The notes beneath the pieces are model-generated. The model was not told where the DNA came from. It searched no databases and saw only the letters and a program-made list of their open reading frames with translations. Both the position numbers and the translations under genes were made by a program. Shown piece after piece: positions 17,421 to 24,954 of a stretch of 64,000 nucleotides of DNA. The DNA is from Porphyrobacter sp. SLTP. GTDB lineage: Bacteria > Pseudomonadota > Alphaproteobacteria > Sphingomonadales > Sphingomonadaceae. The stretch lies in the NCBI RefSeq assembly GCF_009905735.1, contig NZ_JAAALE010000003.1:186001-250000 (forward strand). The letters are read 5' to 3'. Every line of letters begins with the position of its first letter. The stretch's first letter is position 1.

Positions 17421-18914
17421 TTGCGACAATTGCAGGGGATGGATGCGTCCTTCGTCGCGCTGGAAACGCGCAATTCGCCGATGCATATCGGTTCGATCCT
17501 GGTCTACAATCCGGAGACCGCGCCCGGCAGCTTCGTGCGCTTCAAGGATATCCTGCAATTCATCGGCGCGCGTGCGCAGCTGAGCCGCACGATGCGCCAG
17601 CGGCTGGTGCGGGTGCCGTTCGATCTCGATTACCCCTACTGGGTCGAGGACCCGGACTTCGATCTCGAATATCACGTACGCCATGTTGCGCTGCCGAGGC
17701 CCGGCGACTGGCGGCAGCTGTGCATCCAGGCCGCGCGGATTTTTGCCCGGCCGCTCGATCTCGACCGGCCGCCGTGGGAATTCACCGTGATCGAGGGGCT
17801 CGACAATGTCCCCGGCGTCACGCCCGGCAGTTTCGCGATGGTGACCAAGGTCCACCATGCCGCGATTGACGGGATGAGCGGGATCGATCTGATGGAGGCG
17901 CTCCACACCCTGCGCCCCGGCGATCCGCCCCCCAACAAGGCCGATACCTGGAAGCCCGAGCGCATCCCGAACCCCATCGAACTGCTCGGCAAAAGCTACT
18001 TCAACGCCGTCACCAACCCATGGAAGCAGCTGGAGGTCGCCGCCAAGGCCGCGCCGGGGCTGGCCAAGGCGATCAAGGGACTGGTGGTCAAGGACTTCAC
18101 CGTCAGCGCCGACATGCTCGCCCCCAAGTCACGCTTCAACCGCAAGATCAGCCCACACCGGGTGGTCGAGGGGCGCAGCTTCAAGCTCGCCGATATCAAG
18201 GCGATCCGCGCGCTGGCCGAAGGCGCGAAGGTCAATGACGTGTTCCTCGCGATCATCGGCGGGGCGATGCGCAAATATCTGCTCGCCAAGGACGATCTGC
18301 CCAAGAAGACCCTGACCGCGATGGCCCCGATCTCGGTCCGTTCGGGCGGCGAAAAGGGCGATATGGGCAATCAGGTCGCCGCGATGATCGCGCCGCTCGG
18401 CACGCATATCGCAGACCCGGCTGAGCGCCTCGCCTTCGTCTTCTCGCAGACCGCCAACTCCAAGGCGATGTCGGACGCCATCGGCGCGCGCAACATGACC
18501 GAGATGAGCAAGGTCTCGCCCGCTCTGTTCATGGCGCTGGGCGCGCAGCTTTATACCCGCCTCGGCCTCGCCAATCGCGGCGTGGCGCCGCCGTTCACCA
18601 CGGTGGTGACCAATGTGCCCGGCCCGCCAGTGCCGATCCACTTTGCCGGCGCGCGGCTCGAAAGCATGATGGGCCTGCTGTGCCTCACCGACGGTCTCGG
18701 CCTCGGTCATGTGGTGCAATCCTATTGCGACGAGGCGACCATCGCCTTCACTGCTGACCGCGAGCTGCTGCCCGATCCCGATTTTTACGTGAAATGCATC
18801 GAGGATAGTTTTGCCGAGCTGCTGGCTGCTACACAGCAAGCGAAAGCCGCTCCGAAACCGGAAGCAGCCCCCGCCAAGCGCAAGCGCGCCGCAGGCAAGG
18901 CCAAGCGGGCATGA
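17421..18914 (+). CDS. Wax ester synthase / diacylglycerol acyltransferase (WS/DGAT family)
   Basis: The 497-residue enzyme joins an acyl-CoA to a fatty alcohol or diacylglycerol, making storage lipid at the inner membrane. The catalytic motif HHAAIDG is at residues 145-151, with the N-terminal GMDASFVALE and the C-terminal FTTVVTNVPGPP blocks typical of the family. A Lys/Ala-rich tail of about 35 residues (AAPKPEAAPAKRKRAAGKA) extends past the usual end. The start is TTG at 17421, supported by GGGGGAGAG just upstream. The next gene, an alpha/beta hydrolase, overlaps its stop region and may hydrolyse or remodel the product. Confidence 0.94.
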   Translation: MRQLQGMDASFVALETRNSPMHIGSILVYNPETAPGSFVRFKDILQFIGARAQLSRTMRQRLVRVPFDLDYPYWVEDPDFDLEYHVRHVALPRPGDWRQLCIQAARIFARPLDLDRPPWEFTVIEGLDNVPGVTPGSFAMVTKVHHAAIDGMSGIDLMEALHTLRPGDPPPNKADTWKPERIPNPIELLGKSYFNAVTNPWKQLEVAAKAAPGLAKAIKGLVVKDFTVSADMLAPKSRFNRKISPHRVVEGRSFKLADIKAIRALAEGAKVNDVFLAIIGGAMRKYLLAKDDLPKKTLTAMAPISVRSGGEKGDMGNQVAAMIAPLGTHIADPAERLAFVFSQTANSKAMSDAIGARNMTEMSKVSPALFMALGAQLYTRLGLANRGVAPPFTTVVTNVPGPPVPIHFAGARLESMMGLLCLTDGLGLGHVVQSYCDEATIAFTADRELLPDPDFYVKCIEDSFAELLAATQQAKAAPKPEAAPAKRKRAAGKAKRA

Positions 18915-18949
18915 CTGGCCGAAAGTCCCGAACAGCGAAGGAAAACACT

Positions 18950-19747
18950 ATGACCGCAACAGCATCGGCCGGCGCACAATTCGCCCCTCGGCCGCGCCCG
19001 CCGAGCCGGATCTGGACCTTCATCGAAGGCCGCGCCGTGTTCGAGCTCGGTGCCTTCTACATGACCCGCCCGCTCCTGTCGCACCTGCCCAAGGGGGATG
19101 GGCACGCGGTGCAGGTTCTGCCGGGCTTCATGGCGTCCAATTCCTCGACCGTGCCGATGCGGCGCCTGCTCAAGGGGCTGGGCTATGACGCCCACGGCTG
19201 GGACAGCGGGCGCAATGTCCGGGTCGACAATGCGCTGATCACGCGGCTGGAGAACCAGCTCAAGCGGCTGAATGACGACAGCGGGCGCAAGGTGTCTCTG
19301 GTCGGGTGGAGCCTTGGCGGGGTGCTGGCGCGCGAGCTTGCCAAGTTGCACCCTGATCGCGTGCGGCTGGTGATCAGCCTCGGCAGCCCGATTTCCGATG
19401 ACCGCAATCACACCAGCGCCGCGCGATTGTTCGAGCTCCTGAACGGCAAGGACCCCGAACCGATGCGTGGCGGGCGCTTTCGCCGTCTTGATGAGGCGCC
19501 GCCGGTGCCGACCACGTCGATCCTCACCAAGACCGACGGGATCGTGCACTGGCGCGGATCGGTCCAGAAACCCACCCGCACGCCGAGCGAGAACATCGAA
19601 GTCCACGCCAGCCATTGCGGGCTCGGGGTCAACCCCAGCGTGATGATCGCGATTGCCGATCGCCTCGCCCAGCCCGAAAACGCCTGGACCCCGTTCGCGC
19701 CATCGCTGGCGGTCCAATGGATGTTTCCGAAGACAAGCCTGGATTAG
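18950..19747 (+). CDS. Alpha/beta hydrolase (lipase-like)
   Basis: The 265-residue protein has a lipase/PGAP1-like alpha/beta fold with nucleophile elbow VGWSLGG (S121), an oxyanion region VLPGFMASN at about 57-64 and a C-terminal HASHCGLGVNPSV block that likely supplies the histidine. No signal peptide is evident. ATG 18950 has AGGA seven bases upstream; an ATG at 18911 overlapping the previous stop is possible but has no ribosome site. Pairing with a WS/DGAT gene suggests a role in acylglycerol or wax ester turnover. The exact substrate is unknown. Confidence 0.86.
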   Translation: MTATASAGAQFAPRPRPPSRIWTFIEGRAVFELGAFYMTRPLLSHLPKGDGHAVQVLPGFMASNSSTVPMRRLLKGLGYDAHGWDSGRNVRVDNALITRLENQLKRLNDDSGRKVSLVGWSLGGVLARELAKLHPDRVRLVISLGSPISDDRNHTSAARLFELLNGKDPEPMRGGRFRRLDEAPPVPTTSILTKTDGIVHWRGSVQKPTRTPSENIEVHASHCGLGVNPSVMIAIADRLAQPENAWTPFAPSLAVQWMFPKTSLD

Positions 19748-19770
19748 GCCATCCTGACTGCCTGAAGGCT

Positions 19771-19797
19771 GAAAGCGGCAGAATTCTGCCACGCTTT
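19771..19797. repeat. Hairpin-forming inverted repeat after the hydrolase gene
   Basis: Arms GAAAGCG and CGCTTTC enclose a second palindrome GCAGAATTCTGC, giving a 13-bp stem with a 2-base bulge. It starts 23 bases past the hydrolase stop. No T-run follows on either strand, so it may stabilise a transcript end or be a weak terminator rather than a classical one. Confidence 0.5.
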
Positions 19798-19824
19798 CGC
19801 GACGTCATCGCCGTCCCAGACGCC

Positions 19825-20217
19825 TCATCGCAGGGTATTGCGTTTCGCGAGGGCAATACCTGCCAGATTTTGCTGACGAGGGGTTCAGATCAGACGTCTC
19901 GGTCGCCCGGCAGCCGCGCATTCCTCATATCTGGCGCGGTGGTCCGCGGCTGCCATCGAACGACACCGGAATAAACCACTTGCCTGCCGGATGACTTCCA
20001 ACGAGTCGCCAACCAGATCAAATTCAGGTTCGCCCAGGGAATGCGCGAGTTGAAGGGCCAGCCGGAGGGCGAGCCATTCGGCGTCACTGTTCGTGCCGTA
20101 TCCCAAATCGTCGTAGAAGTGGGTTACGCCGCGCGCGACAACGGCCGCCTCCATGGCGCCAGGATTGGGTCGGCAGCCGCCGTCGAAGTAAATCTTGAGC
20201 AATCTGCGCTGGGACAC
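19825..20217 (-). pseudogene. RNase H-like gene interrupted by an in-frame TGA
   Basis: The frame from 20217 encodes an RNase HI-like fold: IYFDGGCRPNPG (first catalytic Asp), SDAEWLALRLAL (Glu) and LVGDSLEVIRQ (second Asp). It stops at TGA 19887-19885 after 110 residues. The same frame then continues as TPRQQNLAGIALAKRNTLR to a second TGA at 19827-19825, which is the normal C-terminal block of this family (R-x-x-N-L-A-x-x-x-L-A). The intact protein would be about 130 residues. The simplest reading is a nonsense mutation in the position usually held by an aromatic or polar residue; a sequencing error is possible. Confidence 0.75.
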
Positions 20218-20343
20218 GCGACGTTACCTCGTGGCAGCCTTCTGAGATGGGCTGAAGGGTCAAATGCTTGCCGGTCCGACCGGCATCGTCGCCATGCGGA
20301 GACATCTGGCTAACTGCGCCATTGGCCGACCCATAAACAAGAC

Positions 20344-20374
20344 AAAAAGAGGGATCTGATTGACCAGATCCCTC
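20344..20374 (-). terminator. Intrinsic terminator of the Rieske operon
   Basis: A perfect 10-bp stem (20349-20358 with 20365-20374) and a 6-base loop are followed on the minus strand by five T residues (20348-20344). It lies 57 bases beyond the stop of the Rieske ferredoxin gene, the last gene of the operon. The right arm and left arm match without mismatch. Confidence 0.92.
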
Positions 20375-20430
20375 AAGGTATTCCGCGAATTGCGGGAGAG
20401 ATGTCGCGGAAATATCAGGAAAGCATTTGC

Positions 20431-20808
20431 TTATTGGGAATCTTTGGGGATTTCATCAGGTGCAGGAGATCGTTGCGGCGGTGCCACCTCGATATAGCCA
20501 TCGCGTTCGCGGATCGGCATTCTGAGAAGCGGGGCATAGCCTGCACCCACACATCGACCCGAGGTTATATCGAAGCGGGCCCCGTGAAGCGGACACATAA
20601 GGGCACCCCGCCTCAGCCGCCCCCCTGACAAGCGCGCCGATTGGTGGGGGCAGCAGTCATTGAATGCACTGAGCCCAGCCCCAGATCGCACGACAAGAAC
20701 CTGCCATTCGCCTATGCGAGCTGTCAGCATCTTTTCATCGGCAAGTTCCGCCGACGCGCAGACTGTAGCCCAGTCCTGATCCCGATCCTGAATCACCGGA
20801 TCAGCCAT
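20431..20808 (-). CDS. Rieske [2Fe-2S] ferredoxin
   Basis: The 125-residue cytosolic protein has a Rieske cluster site: C53-P-H55 and C72-P-L-H75 (CPHQSARL and CPLHGARF). It resembles the BphF/NdoA type electron carriers of ring-hydroxylating oxygenases, which pass electrons from a reductase to the oxygenase. It is the last gene of the operon that begins with a TonB receptor and a Rieske oxygenase, and its start overlaps the GST gene by 8 bases. No reductase gene lies nearby, so one must be supplied from elsewhere in the genome. Confidence 0.94.
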   Translation of the reverse strand: MADPVIQDRDQDWATVCASAELADEKMLTARIGEWQVLVVRSGAGLSAFNDCCPHQSARLSGGRLRRGALMCPLHGARFDITSGRCVGAGYAPLLRMPIRERDGYIEVAPPQRSPAPDEIPKDSQ

Positions 20809-21472
20809 CCAGGCTACCCGGTACGCCGACCCATGCTGTCGGCCTTGCTTTCATCCTGTCGAAAAACCGCCGTAGCGCAGGTGCCTCGGGCGGTATGGGC
20901 TGATCATGGTTTTCGCCAAATTGCAGGAAGCAATAGAGGTAGATGTCGGCGAGCGTGAAACGGGATCCGCAAACCCAGCCGTCATCCGCAAACAGGCGGT
21001 CGAACCAGATCATTTTTTCGTGGGCGCGCCGTTTGAGCACGGCCGCTGCTTCCAGCGGGAGAACTGTCTTGGTGAAGACCCCTTCGAGGGCTTTGTCCTT
21101 TTCGAAGAATTCGCGCCCCTCCTCAGCCGAAAAGCCTTCGCCCATCGGCTCGGCGATCTTCTGTTCGATCCTGCGGACCCACATCCTTGTCTGAGCGCGT
21201 TCAACCGGCGTAGCGCCGATAAGCGGGGGGTTGGGGTGGAGCTCCTCTATGTACTCACAGATCGGAGTAATCTCGGTGATCGCTGTGCCGTCCTCGATCA
21301 CGATCGCCGGAAGCTCTCCAAAGGGATTTACCTGCGACAGGAACGGCTCGCGGCGGTTCTCCCGGCTGAACAGATCGACAATGCGCCGTTCCATTGTGAC
21401 GCCCTTCTCTTTCGCAAAGATCCAGACGATCCACGGGCTCGGAGCGAACAGGTCGAAATCATAGAAAATCAT
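20801..21472 (-). CDS. Glutathione S-transferase family protein
   Basis: The 223-residue protein has an N-terminal thioredoxin-fold half (MIFYDFDLFAPSPWIVWIFAKEKG, with the possible catalytic Ser in the APSPW loop; VNPFGELPAIVIEDGTAITE with the cis-Pro and the ITE glutathione-contact motif) and an all-helical C-terminal half (LADIYLYCFLQF). It is cytosolic. In aromatic-degradation operons such enzymes act as glutathione-dependent isomerases, dehalogenases or ether-cleaving enzymes. Here it sits between an SDR and the Rieske ferredoxin, so it probably acts on an intermediate rather than in stress defence. Confidence 0.9.
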   Translation of the reverse strand: MIFYDFDLFAPSPWIVWIFAKEKGVTMERRIVDLFSRENRREPFLSQVNPFGELPAIVIEDGTAITEITPICEYIEELHPNPPLIGATPVERAQTRMWVRRIEQKIAEPMGEGFSAEEGREFFEKDKALEGVFTKTVLPLEAAAVLKRRAHEKMIWFDRLFADDGWVCGSRFTLADIYLYCFLQFGENHDQPIPPEAPALRRFFDRMKARPTAWVGVPGSLDG

Positions 21473-21487
21473 GAAGGCTCCTCAGGA

Positions 21488-22234
21488 TCAGGCGGCGGTG
21501 AAGCCGTTGTCGATCACAAATTCACTGCCGTTTACGAAGGCGGCGGCGTCAGACAGCAGGAAGACAATCCCATCGACCACGGCTTTAACGGGAATGAAGG
21601 CGCCCGACGGCTGGAGGCTACGCATCTGATCTTCGATTTCTGCTGCACCGCCCAACTGCTGCACAATGTCCTGGACCATCGGTGTCTCGGTCATTGCCGG
21701 ATGGACCGAGTTGACGCGTACGGACGAAGGGTAGGCAATTGCCTCCAGCGCAGCGGATTTCGTCAGCATCCTGACCGCCCCTTTGCTGGCGCAATAGGCA
21801 CCGGCCCCGGCAGCACCGGCTATCCCTGCTGTTGACGAGATATTGACGATCGAACCCGTCCCGGCAGCGAGCATGACAGGCATGATATGCTTGAGGCCAA
21901 GGAAAGTCCCTTCGACATTGACCCGCATCACGAGTTGAAAATCTGCGAGGGTCATGCTGGTGATCGGCCCCATCCTGATAACGCCGGCGCAGTTGATCAG
22001 TCCGTCGATCCGGCCAAATTTCTGCAACACCTGTGCGGCGGCATCGCGCCATCCATCTTCACTTGCCACGTCGAACGAAAGCGCGAGACTTGCCGGGGCG
22101 CTCACAGGGCTGCGGTCAATTGCGACCACCTGCGCGCCGCAATCGTGGAGCCGGGCCAATGTGGCCGCGCCGATCCCGGATGCTGCGCCCGTGACCACAT
22201 AAACTTTGCCGCTGTGCTCCGAATCTTTCATCAT
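21488..22234 (-). CDS. SDR family oxidoreductase
   Basis: The 248-residue NAD(P)-dependent dehydrogenase has TGAASGIG at residues 15-22, NCAG, the NISSTAG serine and the YCASK catalytic pair, and the usual VIDNGFTAA end. It is cytosolic. In a Rieske-oxygenase operon an SDR commonly oxidises a dihydrodiol or an alcohol to a catechol or ketone; that role is inference from position. Its ATG overlaps the stop of the VOC gene before it, and the GST gene begins 15 bases after it. Confidence 0.93.
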   Translation of the reverse strand: MMKDSEHSGKVYVVTGAASGIGAATLARLHDCGAQVVAIDRSPVSAPASLALSFDVASEDGWRDAAAQVLQKFGRIDGLINCAGVIRMGPITSMTLADFQLVMRVNVEGTFLGLKHIMPVMLAAGTGSIVNISSTAGIAGAAGAGAYCASKGAVRMLTKSAALEAIAYPSSVRVNSVHPAMTETPMVQDIVQQLGGAAEIEDQMRSLQPSGAFIPVKAVVDGIVFLLSDAAAFVNGSEFVIDNGFTAA

Positions 22235-22761
22235 GCAGCGACCTCCTCGAAGGTGCGCACTGGCGCGCTGCTCCCGTCCCAGGAGCGGGCCAGACTTTCC
22301 GAAAGCTCGAAGAAGGCTTGTACGGATGGCGTGTCCGAAATCAGCTCAAGGCGCACGCCAAAGCGCTCCCGGCAGTCAAAGTAGCGAAGCTCGGCTGTGG
22401 CATCGATCTGCGCGGTCGTCACCATCGGCGCATCGAGGGCCGCACTGGCTGCATCAATATCACCGACCAGCAGACCGAAGTGGTGCAGCACAGATGTTTC
22501 GGTGGGTGGTGCATCACCATAGACATTGGGCCACGGGCCTTTGGCTTGGATCAACTCGATCATCATCGGTCCCGCCTGCGCAAAGGCGATATCGAGTATC
22601 TGATCCTGAGGCTCACCCAGATACGTCCAACCCTCAAAGCGTTGGCCGCGCATCACAACGAAGGGCCCCGCACTGGTGTGCGCCAGCCAATGCGCGACCG
22701 CCTCATCAAGATCACGCACAACGAAGCCCAGCTGGCGAATATTGCCCGGTGCGGTGATCAT
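22231..22761 (-). CDS. VOC superfamily (glyoxalase/dioxygenase fold) protein
   Basis: The 176-residue protein begins RQLGFVVRDLDEAVAHWLAHTSAGPF, the standard first beta-alpha-beta unit of a VOC domain, with a second unit around LHHFGLLVGDIDAASAAL. Possible metal ligands include the His of LHHFG and a Glu near the end (LELIS). Members include ring-cleavage dioxygenases, methylmalonyl-CoA epimerase and glyoxalases. The sequence resembles the Glyoxalase_4 / epimerase group more than extradiol dioxygenases. It overlaps both neighbours by 4 bases, so it is an integral part of the pathway. Confidence 0.86.
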   Translation of the reverse strand: MITAPGNIRQLGFVVRDLDEAVAHWLAHTSAGPFVVMRGQRFEGWTYLGEPQDQILDIAFAQAGPMMIELIQAKGPWPNVYGDAPPTETSVLHHFGLLVGDIDAASAALDAPMVTTAQIDATAELRYFDCRERFGVRLELISDTPSVQAFFELSESLARSWDGSSAPVRTFEEVAA

Positions 22762-23570
22762 GGCCGACCGCTGTGCCGGGGAGCATCACACAGCCATGCG
22801 ATGCTTCGCTCCAAAATGCCGAGATAGACCTCGTCTTCCCACGGGCCTGTCACCTTCGGCGCCTCGTCCATGAGCGGAACCATGTCATATTTGCCGCAGG
22901 CATGGCCCAGCGGAGAATAGAGCACAGCGCCTTCGCCGTGTTCCTTCACATAGAGCTGCGGGCGAGGTGGGTCATCGGGGACAAACTCCGTGACGTAGCC
23001 TGGTGTCGGGCCTTTGTAGCGCGCCGACAGAAGGGTTCGGATGTCACCGATGGGGATGGCGACATAGGGTTCGTCCGTGATGACGAAGTCTTTCATCCCG
23101 GCGGTAACGGGATGATCGTCATCCTCGACATGGACATGTATCTCTTGCGCAGCGAGATGCGTCACGAACCGGCTGCCCAAAAGCGCCATGAATGTCGGAG
23201 CGACGTGTTCGGGGGTCGATTTGACCAGGCCAGGAATCCGCACGCCGCTGGTGACGATTTCGGGACCATCAGTGAATTCGAGGTGGGCGTTCACCGCGTG
23301 AAGCGCCAACAGCCGCCCGCCATCCCGGACAAAAGCGTCAAGGGCCTGCGCCTGTTCTTCTGACGGCATCAAGTCACAGGTGTAGAGGATCACGCCGCAG
23401 CATTCATCGAGCCTTTCAAGCCCGCTGAAGTCCTCCGCGCAGCTCGCCCGCACGCGCTCATCCTGCATCATAAGCTGCAAGAGTTTGAACCGTGCCAGAT
23501 CGAAATCGTGATACTTGCCGCCAGTGATGACGTGAATTCGGCGTCGCATGCTTGGTCGCCCTTCGCTCAT
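22758..23570 (-). CDS. ThuA-like domain protein
   Basis: The 270-residue protein carries a ThuA-like (glutamine-amidotransferase-fold) domain: RRIHVITGGKYHDFDLARF at the N-terminus, VILYTCDLMPSEEQAQAL, FVRDGGRLLALHAVNAH and VLYSPLGHACGKY near the end. The family is named from trehalose use in Sinorhizobium but members occur in many sugar and ring-compound operons, and their chemistry is poorly defined. The ATG 23570 overlaps the oxygenase stop; a second ATG eight codons later is also possible. Its place directly after the oxygenase gene suggests it acts on the oxygenase product. Confidence 0.88.
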   Translation of the reverse strand: MSEGRPSMRRRIHVITGGKYHDFDLARFKLLQLMMQDERVRASCAEDFSGLERLDECCGVILYTCDLMPSEEQAQALDAFVRDGGRLLALHAVNAHLEFTDGPEIVTSGVRIPGLVKSTPEHVAPTFMALLGSRFVTHLAAQEIHVHVEDDDHPVTAGMKDFVITDEPYVAIPIGDIRTLLSARYKGPTPGYVTEFVPDDPPRPQLYVKEHGEGAVLYSPLGHACGKYDMVPLMDEAPKVTGPWEDEVYLGILERSIAWLCDAPRHSGRP

Positions 23571-24937
23571 CGGTCGCCGTGGCGCGGGAAATTGCCCATC
23601 AGGTAGCGGTCGATGGTCTGGTGAAAGTGCCGGATCCTCACCTCTTGGTCGCCCAGGATCATGCCCCGGAAGCCGCGCGAAGCCGTGCCTTGCTGCATGG
23701 TCGGCATATTCGTCCCATCTTGCTGCAGCACATTGGCAAGCACCGGATCGAACGTGCCGTCAAAGGCATCAGCATAGCGCGGCAGCTCGTCGTGCCGATA
23801 CAGTCGATACTCGTAGTCAGGCCGCGGCTCACCGGGCGGGTCATGCCGCGTGATCAGGAAATCATAGTAGCAATAGGTGGGGTCGGTTTCGTGGGGCCGG
23901 TACCGGAAAACGATCGACATTTCCGGGGTCGAAGTGATCGTGGTGCCCGGGAAAAAGGTGTAATGATACTGATGCGCTAGCTGTTCGTCATTGAGCGCCT
24001 CGTAGGCGATATGGGATTTTCCCTCGAGCGCGCGCTTTTCCGCAATCACCGCAAGATGCGCTTTGTGAGCGGGGCCCTCATATCCCTCCGGCAAGCCTAG
24101 CATGGCCTTGCGGATCGGTGTGATTTCGTCGCGCTCGTGACGCAGTTCGCTGACTGTGTGATTGAAGTTCAGCATCCGGCTGTGGATGCCGAGCAGTTCG
24201 ATCGGCACGTCGAAGCCTTCGGCAAAATCCAGGAATTCCGGATGCAGTGCTTCGAAATGGTAGCTTTCGTTGAAAGCATCGTGCGCGTGCTTCCAGTTTC
24301 CGGCCCACTCAAAGCTCTTGTAGTCGATGAGGTTGTAGCGCTCGAGCTGGAAGCTTTCGAGATGGCGCCCCGCTTCCCCCAGAAATTCGCGCAAGGGACC
24401 GGCGTTCTCGTCCATATTGAACCAGACCCAGCCACCCCAGGTATCGACCTTGAGCTGCGGGAGTGCGAGCTCCTCGACGGGAATGCCATCGCGGAATTGC
24501 GCAAACAGGTGTGGGTGCATGACCTGTTTCAGGCTTCCGTCGAGGTTCCATTCCCATCCATGGAACGGGCACTTGAAGCGATCGACAAAGCCTTCCCGCG
24601 TCTGGCACAGGATGTTGCCGCGATGCTGGCACACGTTGAAAAAGCCCCGGATGACCTCGTCCTGGCCCATCACAAAGAGCAGCGACTCTTTGCCCAGCGA
24701 GTGCACGCGAAAATCACCCGGCTCCTCGAGTTCGCTCACATGACAGCCGATGTTCCAGGTCCGCGTCCAGATCATGTCCCATTCGCGCTGCATGAACTCG
24801 CGCGAATGGAAGCGTTCGCCGTCGATGCGTTGCTGACCGATGTCGGCAATCGGCTTGCGCGGAAGAAAAGGGGTCGCCTTCCATTCCCGCGCTTCGGCGC
24901 TTGAGGCGTTGGTGAGGTCGTTTTCAATCTTGGCCAT
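23567..24937 (-). CDS. Rieske non-haem iron oxygenase, large (alpha) subunit
   Basis: The 456-residue enzyme adds oxygen to a ring or removes a methyl group, using electrons from a ferredoxin. The Rieske site is C103-Q-H105 and C123-P-F-H126 (CPFHGWEW). The mononuclear iron site is H227 and H232 in AFNESYHFEALH, with D220 as the likely bridging acid. No beta-subunit gene is present, so it is probably an alpha-only (homotrimeric) oxygenase. It begins 17 bases after the TonB receptor stop. The substrate is unknown; the neighbours point to an imported hydrophobic or aromatic compound. Confidence 0.95.
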   Translation of the reverse strand: MAKIENDLTNASSAEAREWKATPFLPRKPIADIGQQRIDGERFHSREFMQREWDMIWTRTWNIGCHVSELEEPGDFRVHSLGKESLLFVMGQDEVIRGFFNVCQHRGNILCQTREGFVDRFKCPFHGWEWNLDGSLKQVMHPHLFAQFRDGIPVEELALPQLKVDTWGGWVWFNMDENAGPLREFLGEAGRHLESFQLERYNLIDYKSFEWAGNWKHAHDAFNESYHFEALHPEFLDFAEGFDVPIELLGIHSRMLNFNHTVSELRHERDEITPIRKAMLGLPEGYEGPAHKAHLAVIAEKRALEGKSHIAYEALNDEQLAHQYHYTFFPGTTITSTPEMSIVFRYRPHETDPTYCYYDFLITRHDPPGEPRPDYEYRLYRHDELPRYADAFDGTFDPVLANVLQQDGTNMPTMQQGTASRGFRGMILGDQEVRIRHFHQTIDRYLMGNFPRHGDR

Positions 24938-24954
24938 TTTCGCTTCCCGAAGGT

